From NCBI GenBank assembly GCA_013152475.1, contig JAADGH010000197.1, forward strand, positions 19,761 to 83,760: 64,000 nt of DNA, written 5' to 3'. Position numbers and translations under genes: made by a program. Origin of the DNA: Planctomycetota bacterium (GTDB taxonomy: Bacteria; Planctomycetota; Brocadiia; JAADGH01). Position 1 is the stretch's first letter. Every line of letters starts with the position of its first letter. Of this stretch, positions 43,901-52,190 are shown piece by piece. Below the pieces are notes generated by a model. It had not been told where the DNA came from. It made no database searches and was given only the letters and a program-made list of their open reading frames with translations.

Positions 43901-46414
43901 GCGGTCAAGGCCAACAACCTGGCAAGGGTGGCGGACCTCCTCGCAAAGGGGAACGACATCAACGCGAAAGACAGCACGGGCGCCACTGCACTCCACTGGG
44001 CGGCGGAGCAGGGCCACAAGCAAATCGCGGAGCTGCTGATTACGCGCGGCGCCGATGTGAACGCAAGGGACCGCGACGGGTTGACCCCCCTGCACAAGGC
44101 CGTTTGGAACTCTCACTCGGAGATCGCCCGGCTGCTGGTCGGCAAGGGAGCGGAGGTCTCGCTGCACATTATCGCCGCCATCGAGAAGCCCGACCGCGTG
44201 GAGATGCTGATGGGCGACAGCACAGCGGTGGATGCCAGGGATGGCGCCGGCATGACGCCCCTCCACTGGGCGGCGCGTACCGGCAACCACGAAGTCGTCG
44301 ATTTTCTGATTTCCAGGGGGGCGGATGTCAACGCGAAGAGCAGGGACAGACTCACGCCGCTGGACGTGGCGGAGATGGCCGCGAAGCCGGGGATCGCCGA
44401 TTTCCTCCGGCAGCACAAGGGGAAGTCCGGCGTGGTGAATCACGGGCCGGGCCCCCCGGCCCCAAGCAAAAACGTAAACAAAAAGGACAGGACGGGGGCG
44501 ACCCCGCTGCACGAGGCGGCGGCGTCGGGCGGCCGAGAGCTGGCGGCCGTCCTCATCTCCCGAGGCGCAGATGTGAATGCGCAGAACAACGAGGGCATGA
44601 CGCCGCTTCACCTGGCCGTGCTCGGCGGACACAAAGAGGTGGCCCGGTTGCTCATCGAGAACGGTGCGGACGTCAACACGAAGGAAAAAAACGGATTGAC
44701 GGCCTTGGATATGGCTGAGCAGTTCGACCGGCCCGAGCTTGCGGCGCTCATTCGGGCGCACGGGGCGAAGGCCGGGCTCGCCGGCATCGAGCTTGTGATG
44801 GCGGCCAAAAGGGGAGACATGGCAAAGGTCATGGACCTGCTCGACCAGGGCGCCGACGTCAATGCCCGAGACAGCAGCGGGGCCACGCCGCTGCACCAGG
44901 CGGCCAGCCGCGGACACCTGGAGATTGCGTGGGTCCTGATCCGGAACGGGGCCGACGTCAATGCGAAGGACAACCTGGGCATGAGGCCGCTCCATGAAGC
45001 GGTATGGGAAGGCCACAAGGAGGTGGGCAAGCTCCTCACCAGCAAGGGGGCGACGGTAACGCTGCACATCGCGGCGGGCGTCGGGCGGCCGAACCAGGTC
45101 ACGGCGTTCCTCACCCAGGGAGCGAGTGTGGACTCGCAAGACCTGGCCGGCATGACGCCGCTCCACTGGGCGGCCCACTGCGGCAACCTGGAGGTGATCG
45201 AGTTCCTCGTTCGGCAGGGAGCATTCGTTAACGCGAAGGACAATCGCGGGGTGACGCCCCTGTACCTGGCCGCCGGAAACGCGGAGAAGGACGTGATCGC
45301 GGCCCTGCTCGATCATGGCGCGGACGTCAACGCCGGTGGAAATGCGGGAACGCCGCTGCACATCGCCGTCTTCAAGGGGCGGACGGATGTGGTCGAGCTG
45401 CTCCTCGCGAAGGGCGCCGATGCGAATGCGAGAGAGGAAACCGGCGGCGCGCCGCTGCACCTGGCGGCGGCGAACGGGCAAAAGGACATCGCCGCGCTGT
45501 TGATCAATAGCGGCGCCGACGTGAACGCCAAAGAGGAGACGGGAAGCACGCCGCTGCACGTGGCCGCCGGGGCGGGGAGCAGGGATGTGGCCGAGTTGCT
45601 GACGCGCTACGGCGCCGATGTGAACGCGCGCAATGCCTTTGGGACGACCCCCCTGCATGAAGCGGCCCTGGCGGATCGCCGGGAGATGGTCGCGTTTCTG
45701 ATCGACAAGAAGGCCGACGTGAACGCGAAGGATGATGAGGGACGGACGCCGCTGCGGGCGGCGATATCGAATGGGAACCTGGCCATTGCCGCTCTCTTGG
45801 TCGGCAGAGGCGCCGCCCTGGAGGCCCGCGGGGGCAAGGAGGAAGGACCGCCAGCGGTGGCGGATGAGGGGGCCGCGCTCAGGGCCGCTGCGCTATGCAG
45901 CGACAAGAAGAAGGTCGAGGCGCTGATCGACCAGGGGGCCGACGTTCAGGCGAAGGACGCCGATGGCGTTACCCCCCTCTACTGGGCGGCGTTTCGGGGC
46001 GACAAAGAATTGGCCGAACTGCTGATTGCCAAGGGGGCCGATGTGAATGCCAGGACAAGCTCAGGAACAACCCCTCTGCACCTTGCGGCCCGCTGTGTTG
46101 GCAGGGAGACTGCGGGGCTGCTGATCGCTCACGGCGCGGATGTGAAGGCAGCGGATGAGCGCGGCATGACGCCGCTGCACGAGGCGGCAAGCTGGGGCCG
46201 CGAGGAGATCGCAGAGCTGCTCGTCGGGAAGGGGGCGGACGTCAACGCCAAGGCCAAGGACGGAACGACCCCCCTGCAGGCGGCGATGGCAAGTGGTCAC
46301 CTTGGACTTGCCCAGTTTCTCCAGAGCAAGGGGGCAACGAGCGAAGAGGCCGCACCCGAAAAGGAAAACGAGACACGATTCACTCCGAGCGCCAGCCATT
46401 CCATGTTCCGATAG
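40925..46414 (+). CDS. Receiver / Ser-Thr kinase / transmembrane / ankyrin-repeat fusion protein
   Basis: The 1829-residue protein combines a response-regulator receiver (1-120; VDDDRSVRDG, phosphoacceptor Asp about 54 in LVLTDVYMPGMDG); an acidic E/P/A-rich linker (about 120-400); a kinase domain (about 402-665) with ALKVVP, HRDLKPSNII, DFGLARL and YMSPEQ but a shortened glycine loop (RGEMGDVF); one membrane helix (about 695-712, TAVVLALLGLLVFVWI); a K/E/A/Q coiled coil (about 758-870); a proline-rich stretch; and about 25 ankyrin repeats (about 988-1820). If the single helix spans the membrane the ankyrins lie outside the cytoplasm. ATG 40925 follows AAGGAACAAGG. Transcribed divergently from the FHA histidine kinase, a plausible phosphodonor or partner. 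Confidence 0.9.
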   Translation: MGTERILIVDDDRSVRDGVSRVLKSKGFEIEIADEPAIALDLLTNFHPDLVLTDVYMPGMDGVALARAVKTQYPDIGLIAMTGHASMASAVEFLKLGADDYLKKPVPMGRLIASIQMALEKREAKSGKKVEEEPEVPQVTRGAEEPAPDGTGAPATEQLSLEEIEARSAQQEAAKPVEEAPAPQAVTEEQEAEEEVAPQDLADLHTQEIMLDEAEEESAEPAPKQTQEAAASPSDSQTLQIPLDDLRKPPEMHAEAPEAEPQEALLEEPAEAPEREDPAKEPADWQQQLIHELAAQSAEDRPPPETLPEKPPAEAVDLHPEELMLEAMDEVQDAERAPEEPDAQTAHFSMDILQQQEEEAVSEAAEEEADRAAEEAIVGPPDERAPEEEAEEEPPLAAPFPNYEIIEDIVRGEMGDVFKARQLDSGRVVALKVVPQSAFASQEEEDRFLQEARAAAALSHPGVVPIYDIAEVQGNYCFAMEYVEGETLEEYIKTRKSGAEERLRLFLNISDIVAYAHSQSVFHRDLKPSNIIIDSGGNVRITDFGLARLTETVPGHEDTEVMMSSVVVGTLAYMSPEQTLGSPEKMDERSDVYSLGVILYEMLTDTRPYFVDVLPDPMEALDSIRKEEPKPPSEVVRTLEGDLEDIILKALAKTKEDRYQSVAELVADIESCVEGEALGAQPAEASTPPRPRMRALQTAVVLALLGLLVFVWIRSRRKGKEETGKGNGSQPAALGVDTGKQQGKEDEVLPPRPEDAGGKEKPDARIEDAKLKAIEAQMARLSEELEAEREQRQQAEEQAKSEATKAKQLLTQLHKKTQDAEEARRKAEAEAAKAKELLTDVERQKEQAAKAEQLAKTEKERTKKLLAELKVGKQRAAPVEPALRPELKPEISLKGRPETQPRPQMATKPESKPDLAPPPPPVIATPSRLRQQESPKTPPETAEVKKAKPEEHPQKAEPKGKAILVAKTGPEDAVAVSRSHPPAEPEANELTAAVKANNLARVADLLAKGNDINAKDSTGATALHWAAEQGHKQIAELLITRGADVNARDRDGLTPLHKAVWNSHSEIARLLVGKGAEVSLHIIAAIEKPDRVEMLMGDSTAVDARDGAGMTPLHWAARTGNHEVVDFLISRGADVNAKSRDRLTPLDVAEMAAKPGIADFLRQHKGKSGVVNHGPGPPAPSKNVNKKDRTGATPLHEAAASGGRELAAVLISRGADVNAQNNEGMTPLHLAVLGGHKEVARLLIENGADVNTKEKNGLTALDMAEQFDRPELAALIRAHGAKAGLAGIELVMAAKRGDMAKVMDLLDQGADVNARDSSGATPLHQAASRGHLEIAWVLIRNGADVNAKDNLGMRPLHEAVWEGHKEVGKLLTSKGATVTLHIAAGVGRPNQVTAFLTQGASVDSQDLAGMTPLHWAAHCGNLEVIEFLVRQGAFVNAKDNRGVTPLYLAAGNAEKDVIAALLDHGADVNAGGNAGTPLHIAVFKGRTDVVELLLAKGADANAREETGGAPLHLAAANGQKDIAALLINSGADVNAKEETGSTPLHVAAGAGSRDVAELLTRYGADVNARNAFGTTPLHEAALADRREMVAFLIDKKADVNAKDDEGRTPLRAAISNGNLAIAALLVGRGAALEARGGKEEGPPAVADEGAALRAAALCSDKKKVEALIDQGADVQAKDADGVTPLYWAAFRGDKELAELLIAKGADVNARTSSGTTPLHLAARCVGRETAGLLIAHGADVKAADERGMTPLHEAASWGREEIAELLVGKGADVNAKAKDGTTPLQAAMASGHLGLAQFLQSKGATSEEAAPEKENETRFTPSASHSMFR

Positions 46415-46486
46415 CCGCCTGTTGCGCGGTCGCCTGCCTCTTCGCGCCCCATGACGGCGCATGTGTCGCCCCCCGGACCGGATGTC

Positions 46487-49400
46487 TCAGAGGATGTCGC
46501 GCGCCCGGTCCGTCAGGTCCTCATCGACCAAGGCCCGAGCCATGAACAGCCCCCCGCTCCGTTGGAGGTCCAGGAAGCGGCTTTCGGCCAGGGGATTCCC
46601 GTTGGCGTCGGTGAGAACGGCGACAGCCGGCCGGAGCATCTCCCTCGGCTTCACCGCAATCACTTTGGCCCGCTCGCGGGTATTCAGCTCGACGATCGTG
46701 CCGACCGGGAACGCGCCGATGGCCTCGCGGAATCGACTGAACGCCTCGGCGTTGAGCGAGGTGTCGACGCTGCCTTCCAACATTCTCATGGCCTCGAAGG
46801 GCTGAGGGCGAGACTGTCCCTCGGCATGAATCAGGGCGTCAAACACATCGGCCACGTGGAGAAGCTTCGCGAGGGGATGGATATGCGGGCCGGTCAATCC
46901 GGCGGGGAACCCGGTCCCGTCCTCTCGCTCATGGGCCTGCTGCACGAGAGTACAGAGCCGTTCGTCCCCGAGCTTCCTGAGTAGCTGGGCGCTGTATTCA
47001 GGATATTGCCTTAGTTCCTCCTGGCAGCCATCCGAAGCCCGCTGGCCGCCGGCAAAGACGTCTTGCGGCAGGCGCATCATGCCGATGTCGTGGAACAGGG
47101 CCGCCTTTCCGAGGGAGGCCCGCTCGTCGGGAGAGATCGGGGCCAGCTCGGCGGCACGGAGAGTAAGGAGAAGAACGTTCACACTGTGGTTGCTGATTCG
47201 TGACTGGCTCTGGTAGGGGCGGGACGTCAGGGAGACGAGGACCCTGGCCTGCTCCTCCAGGGCGGCGACCAGGTCCTGCGCCCCCTGCCAAATCCCTTCC
47301 GGGTCGAAGTCCTGCTCGTTGTCGCGAGCCGCTATCAGGCCCTGGTCCAATGAGGCGACAGCATCGGCATAGGTCGCCGCCAGGGATTGCACGGTGGGAT
47401 CGGAGATGTGGAAGACCTTCCCCGCGGGCGCTTCTCCCGACGAGGAAGCGATGCGTTCGGTTTCGGAGAAGGATGGCCGGGGCGTCTCGCCCTGCGGCGC
47501 TTCCTGTCTCGCCTGCCTGCCGATCTCGCTCAGGCTGGTCATCTCCGTGATCCGTTCGGAGAAATCGTCCCTATGCTGATCGCCAGCGGCGGGCCCGGGG
47601 GGCATCTGCCGTGTTCTGTCTGGCTGTGCGCCGCTCTCTTTCAGCCGATCGACGTCTTCCTGAAGCTCGCTCAGTTGCGCCTGTGCTTCCCCCATGCCGA
47701 GGGCGTCGAGGCGGGCCTCCATCTCCGCGATCTCGGCCCGGATATCGTCCAGCGCGCCGTCCATCCCCATGCCCTCAACCGGCTCTGCGGGAGTAAGGCC
47801 CCATTTCATCTCGGCCAGTCGCTCCCAGAGCTGGTCGATTTCGGCGGTGGCCTGACTGACCGCCTTGAGTTGCTTCTGGAGTTCCGCTACGTCTTTGGAT
47901 ATCTGTTCGCGCTCCTCCGACTCGGCCGAAAGGCCGTCCTTGATGGCCTGAATCTGCTCCGATACCCCGGCGCGCAATTCCTCCACAACCCCCTTCGCTT
48001 CTTCCGTCTCAGCGGCTGCGGAGGCCGTTTCTTTCAGCCTGCGGATGTCCTCGCGAAGCTCGGCGATCTGTGTCTTGATTTCCTCTTCGGCCAGTTGATC
48101 CACGCGGGCCGACAGCTCGGCAACCTGCTCTCTGACCTCCTCAGCGGCGGAGCGGGAGACGTCTTCCTGGGCCTCGTGCTCCGCACGAAGGTCCTTTTCA
48201 AGGTCCTTCAGGCGGTCCGTCACGTCCGTGTGAATGCGCGACGCGACCTCCTGAATCTCGACGCCTGCGGCCTCGGCCAGCGGTTCTTGCTCCAGTCGGC
48301 TCTTGATCTTGTCAACCTCGCCCTGCAGCTGGGCAAGCTGCTCCTCAACCGCTTCCACACCCCCGCCGGGCGGCCGAGCGGACAGGGCGTCCAGCTCTTG
48401 CCGCAGGTCCGCCACCATGCGCCCCAGCTCGCCGGCGTCCGACGCTTCCGTTTCCCCATCGGGCTTGATACCCCACTTCAGCTCCGCCAGGCGCTCCCAC
48501 AACTGATTGACCTCCCCGGGCACGGCAGAAAGGGCCTCCTCCATCTTTTTGAGGTCCCGGGCAGTGCTGTTGATAAGCTTCCGCAGGTCTTCATCGGCCG
48601 CAGACGAAGGCAGGGCCTCTTTCAGCCCGTCGATTTCGGCCTTCAACTCGGAGAACCTGGCCTCGTATTCGCTCCGGTCCAGGGCCTCGGCCCGGGCGGA
48701 TATCTCTTCGCGAATCTCAGAGATCGCTTTCTGCAGGTCTTCGCTTGTCGGCGCGGCAGACACCGATTCACTCAGTCTGCGGACCGCGACCTCCATCTCC
48801 GACAACTGCTCTCTCAAGGCCGACAGACCGAGTCCATCCAAGCGGGCTGCCAATGCAGCGGTCTCCTCTCGGATGTGCGCGACCGATTGTTTAACATGGT
48901 CCTTGGTGGCAGCCGCAGAGAGTTTTTCCCTTAACGCGGCAACGTCGTCGGTGACCGACGCTATTCGTTCCTCGATCCCCTCCTCCGCCAGTTCGTCCAC
49001 TCGCGAGGAAAGCTTCACCACCTGCGCCCTGATCTCCTCGGCTGTCTTCTCCACGTCCTCGGCAGTGGGCCGGCTCTTCAGTTGCTTTTGAATATCGTCG
49101 ATCTCCCTACGGACCGTGGTTTGCAGGTCGAGCACGGCCTGGGCCTGGTCCGTTTCATTGAGGATCTTCCGCAGCTCGGCAATCTGCTGCTTCACCTCGT
49201 CGGCCGTCGCTTCGACTTCACTGGACTCGGCAAAGGCCGCAAGCTGCTTTCTGATGCCCTCGATCTCCGCACCAAGATCGTCGAGGCGGGTGGATTCCTT
49301 CCTCTCGCCCACGGTCTGCTGCAAGGCTTCGATACGCGGGGCAAGGTCTTCGATGTCGCCCGATAGCTCCCGGCGCGCGCCGGACTCGGCGGCGAGGCCC

Positions 49401-51775
49401 TCCTCGATCTTCTCGATCTGGGTCCCCAGTTCCTCGCGCATGCCGTCCATGAGCTCCTGGACTTCCCTGCTGTCGGCGGCGGCGGACAGCTTTTCGCGCA
49501 TCTGCGCGACGGCATTCGACACGCCCTTCCGGGCCTCGCCTTCGGCGCGGAGGCCCTCCTTCACGGCGCTGATCTTCCCGCCCATGTCGGAAAGGCGCTC
49601 CTCAATGTCCTCCCCAGTGATCTCCCCGATCCGCGAGGACAGCGCCCCAACCTGGTCCCTGATGCCGGCAGTGAGTTCCTCCACCTCGGCGCGTCTCGCC
49701 GCAGCGGACAATTGCCTTTTCAGGTCCTCCAGCCCCTGGTTGATCCTGGCGCGCAGGTCGCGGACGGCCTGGCTCTGGTCGGTATCCTTGACGGTCTTTT
49801 CCATCTCGGCAATCTGCCGGCGCACATCCTTTGACAGGGTTTCCAGGTCGCCGGCGCCGACAAACTCGGTTAGACGCTCCTTGATTTCTTCCACGTCCGA
49901 CACCAGGTCGTTCAACTTCTTCGGGTCCAGCATCTCGCCCACGGCCTTCTGTAGGGCGCGGATCTGCGGTGTGAATTCTTCCTTTAGTGCGCGCAGGTCT
50001 TCGGCGGGGGCGACCTCCGCCAGGCGGGTCTCCAGGTTTCCGAGCGTCTCCCGAAGCTCGCCGAGCCGTTCTTTCACATGCTCCACAGTGGCGGTCTCGT
50101 CGAGACGGGTGCGGAGCGCGGCGATCTCCTGCGTCTTCTCCCGCAGTCCGGCGAGTCCCCCCCGCAGTTCCGAAATCTGGCCCGATAGCGCCTCGCGCGC
50201 CTCGGTCGCTGCGCTGAAGGTGTCGGCCACCTTCTGGGCCTCTTCTGACGCCTCGGCCCGGACCTCGGACAGCATCTTGTGGACCTCTTGGGTCCTCGGC
50301 ACTGCGGAGAGGGCCTGCTTCACCTTCCGGATCTCGTTCTTCAGGTTGGCAAATCGCTCCTCCAGTTCCTTCGCCGTGACGCCGTCGAGACGGCCGGAGA
50401 TCTCGGCCATCTGCGCCTTCACTGCGTCGATGGCCTCCTCCATGAACGACGCCGTTGCGGTCTTCTCCATGTCGCTGCGGAGGCTCGCAACCTCCTGGGT
50501 CAGCTTGGTCCGGAGCTGCTGGACGGCCTCCGTCTGGTCGGTCTCATCGACGATGCCGCTCAGTTCGCGGATTTGCTGTTTGAGATGCTCTCCCAGCATC
50601 TCCACATCAGTCGCGGCGGCGAGGGCGGCGATGCGCTCCTCGATCTTCTCGATGTCGGCGCGGAGTTCCCTTATCTTGGTGGGGTCCTGCAGCTCGATCA
50701 CCAGTTTCTGCAGGGAGTGCATCTGGGGCACAATCTCCTCGCTCAGGGCCTTCAGATCGGAGGTGTGGGGGACGTCCTTGAGCCGGTTCTCGATGCCCTC
50801 CATGTCCTCCCGCAGCTCGCCGATCCAGCCCTGCACGCGATCCACCGAGGCCGTCTCATCCAGGCGCGCTTGCAGCGTCGCCATCTGCTCCTCCAGGCCC
50901 CTCCCCGCGGCCGCGATCTTGTCCCGTTCCGTCTCGCTGAGCCGCTGATTTTCCTTTAGCTTCGCCACGTCGTCGGGGACCCGCTGGAGTGCGTTGAGCT
51001 TGCTGCTGATCCGGTCGATGCGGTCCCTCTCGGAGAGCGCGGCGCTCGTCTGATAGACATGGAGCGTCGCAAGCTGCTCCTTGATGTTTTCGAGGTCGGC
51101 CACGCCTCCGTGCTCCCTCATGTCCTCGATCTCGGTCCGGAGCGCGTCGAGGCGGGCATCCATCTCGCGCCGGAGGTCCTGGGCGTCGATGCCGCCGCCC
51201 ACCTGCTGCACGTCCTCGACCTTCGCGGCCATCTGTGCAAGGCGGGTGTCCAGCTCCTGGTGCAGCTCGGTCAGGTCCACGCTGCCGCCGCTCTGTTTCA
51301 GGTTCTCGATCTCGGCTATGACCTGCTCGAACCGCACGTTCATGGTCTGTGCAATATCGGCCGTCTCGATGGATCCGGCCTCCTGCTTCATTTCCTGGAC
51401 TTCGGCCGCGATCTGCTCGATCCGTGCGCCGAGATCGCGCTTCAGCGCGTCGATGTTGGCGCTGCCTTCTTTGCGTTTCAGTTGCTCCAGGTCCGCCACG
51501 ATCTGGTCCATCCGTGCGCCGATCTCGACGGTCTTGGTCAGGTCGCTGGAGAGTTCGGGAGAGAGGAGGGAGGTTCTGCTTTCAGGCCCTCCTCTGAGGG
51601 GCTTTGCCAGGAAAATATAGGTCAGCGTGGCCGCGATAACCGCCAGCATCGCCAGGACGCGTGGCGGCCCATCGTTCACCAGCATGTAGAAACCAAGAAC
51701 AACCAGGAGAGCATAGAGCCCGAGTGGCACTGCTCTGTTCAGGAAATTGGGGGAGTCGCTACCGTCTGTGGACAT
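46487..51775 (-). CDS. Giant membrane-anchored coiled-coil protein with C-terminal HD-GYP-like domain
   Basis: The 1762-residue protein has two N-terminal membrane helices (about 15-31 and 38-55), then about 1400 residues of heptad-rich coiled coil made of related modules of about 210-250 residues, with markers such as RLDETA-V, LQK-V and TDQ-AV. The C-terminal domain (about 1470-1762) is HD-GYP-like: LFHDIGMMRLP (HD, about 1562), HEREDGTGFPAGL (about 1615) and LLHVADVFDAL. In the signature HHExxDGxGYP the first H is A and the Y is F, so c-di-GMP phosphodiesterase activity is uncertain. ATG 51775 follows GAGGAAG. Overall this looks like a structural or scaffold protein with a nucleotide-signalling output. 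Confidence 0.88.
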   Translation of the reverse strand: MSTDGSDSPNFLNRAVPLGLYALLVVLGFYMLVNDGPPRVLAMLAVIAATLTYIFLAKPLRGGPESRTSLLSPELSSDLTKTVEIGARMDQIVADLEQLKRKEGSANIDALKRDLGARIEQIAAEVQEMKQEAGSIETADIAQTMNVRFEQVIAEIENLKQSGGSVDLTELHQELDTRLAQMAAKVEDVQQVGGGIDAQDLRREMDARLDALRTEIEDMREHGGVADLENIKEQLATLHVYQTSAALSERDRIDRISSKLNALQRVPDDVAKLKENQRLSETERDKIAAAGRGLEEQMATLQARLDETASVDRVQGWIGELREDMEGIENRLKDVPHTSDLKALSEEIVPQMHSLQKLVIELQDPTKIRELRADIEKIEERIAALAAATDVEMLGEHLKQQIRELSGIVDETDQTEAVQQLRTKLTQEVASLRSDMEKTATASFMEEAIDAVKAQMAEISGRLDGVTAKELEERFANLKNEIRKVKQALSAVPRTQEVHKMLSEVRAEASEEAQKVADTFSAATEAREALSGQISELRGGLAGLREKTQEIAALRTRLDETATVEHVKERLGELRETLGNLETRLAEVAPAEDLRALKEEFTPQIRALQKAVGEMLDPKKLNDLVSDVEEIKERLTEFVGAGDLETLSKDVRRQIAEMEKTVKDTDQSQAVRDLRARINQGLEDLKRQLSAAARRAEVEELTAGIRDQVGALSSRIGEITGEDIEERLSDMGGKISAVKEGLRAEGEARKGVSNAVAQMREKLSAAADSREVQELMDGMREELGTQIEKIEEGLAAESGARRELSGDIEDLAPRIEALQQTVGERKESTRLDDLGAEIEGIRKQLAAFAESSEVEATADEVKQQIAELRKILNETDQAQAVLDLQTTVRREIDDIQKQLKSRPTAEDVEKTAEEIRAQVVKLSSRVDELAEEGIEERIASVTDDVAALREKLSAAATKDHVKQSVAHIREETAALAARLDGLGLSALREQLSEMEVAVRRLSESVSAAPTSEDLQKAISEIREEISARAEALDRSEYEARFSELKAEIDGLKEALPSSAADEDLRKLINSTARDLKKMEEALSAVPGEVNQLWERLAELKWGIKPDGETEASDAGELGRMVADLRQELDALSARPPGGGVEAVEEQLAQLQGEVDKIKSRLEQEPLAEAAGVEIQEVASRIHTDVTDRLKDLEKDLRAEHEAQEDVSRSAAEEVREQVAELSARVDQLAEEEIKTQIAELREDIRRLKETASAAAETEEAKGVVEELRAGVSEQIQAIKDGLSAESEEREQISKDVAELQKQLKAVSQATAEIDQLWERLAEMKWGLTPAEPVEGMGMDGALDDIRAEIAEMEARLDALGMGEAQAQLSELQEDVDRLKESGAQPDRTRQMPPGPAAGDQHRDDFSERITEMTSLSEIGRQARQEAPQGETPRPSFSETERIASSSGEAPAGKVFHISDPTVQSLAATYADAVASLDQGLIAARDNEQDFDPEGIWQGAQDLVAALEEQARVLVSLTSRPYQSQSRISNHSVNVLLLTLRAAELAPISPDERASLGKAALFHDIGMMRLPQDVFAGGQRASDGCQEELRQYPEYSAQLLRKLGDERLCTLVQQAHEREDGTGFPAGLTGPHIHPLAKLLHVADVFDALIHAEGQSRPQPFEAMRMLEGSVDTSLNAEAFSRFREAIGAFPVGTIVELNTRERAKVIAVKPREMLRPAVAVLTDANGNPLAESRFLDLQRSGGLFMARALVDEDLTDRARDIL

Positions 51776-51948
51776 AGTTCTTCCTCGTCAACCAATCAGA
51801 ATGATGAGTGGCGTCCATGTTCTGGCGCAGTCGTGCCATCCCGCCACAGAAGCAGACATGCATCTGCAATCGCTCCGTCGAATCTCGACGGAATTCATGG
51901 TCACTGATCAGGGGCAATGAGTATAATGTAAGCTCAGCGTAATACATT

Positions 51949-51977
51949 AATAAAAATGAACCGTACCTGAATGTCAA
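51949..51977 (-). promoter_or_regulatory. Promoter of the coiled-coil HD-GYP gene
   Basis: Minus strand: perfect -35 TTGACA (51972-51977), 17-base spacer, -10 TTTATT (51949-51954, 4/6). The leader would be about 165 bases. Confidence 0.5.
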
Positions 51978-51999
51978 GACAATTCTCGCCAGGTGTTGG

Positions 52000-52053
52000 A
52001 TTAATAGAATATACTGTCGCCGATTTTTGACGAGTCGCCGATTTTCCGATTTT
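52000..52053. repeat. Dispersed AATCGG/TATATTCTATTAA repeat, left copy
   Basis: Read on the minus strand it is AAAATCGGAAAATCGGCGAC, an 18-base insertion, then AGTATATTCTATTAATCC. The same string without the insertion and with a few changes is at 61357-61395 in opposite orientation. The two copies bracket the GH10 and hydrogenase genes. Confidence 0.7.
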
Positions 52054-52086
52054 CGACGATTTTCATGGATTCAGGGACGTTGTTCT

Positions 52087-52115
52087 TGATAACGGATGTG
52101 CGGCGGGATATAGTT
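52087..52115 (+). promoter_or_regulatory. Promoter of the GH10 gene
   Basis: TTGATA (52087-52092, 5/6), 17-base spacer, TATAGT (52110-52115, 5/6). Because it lies downstream of the earliest in-frame ATG (52065), it supports a later translation start. Confidence 0.65.
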
Positions 52116-52190
52116 CGGATCAACCGCGTGGCGGAGAGGAGCCGCCCGTCCCCTCGTTTCAAAAGATACTCCACGAGGACGACGAACGAT

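Larger units (their letters stand above)
51776..52190. other. Divergent AT-rich gap with two promoters and a dispersed repeat
   Basis: No gene. Contents: minus-strand promoter (51949-51977), a repeat shared with 61357-61395 (about 52000-52053), and the plus-strand promoter of the GH10 gene (52087-52115). GTCGCCGATTTT occurs twice within the repeat (around 52016 and 52034). Confidence 0.6.

Noticed and set aside
43880..46380. Regular DNA repetition resembling a CRISPR array
   Set aside because: The period is about 99 bases and follows the 33-residue ankyrin repeat; repeats diverge at synonymous and other sites and the frame is open throughout.
52065..52190. Earlier start (52065) for the GH10 gene
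   Set aside because: It would place coding sequence over a well-formed promoter and put a long charged stretch before the signal peptide.
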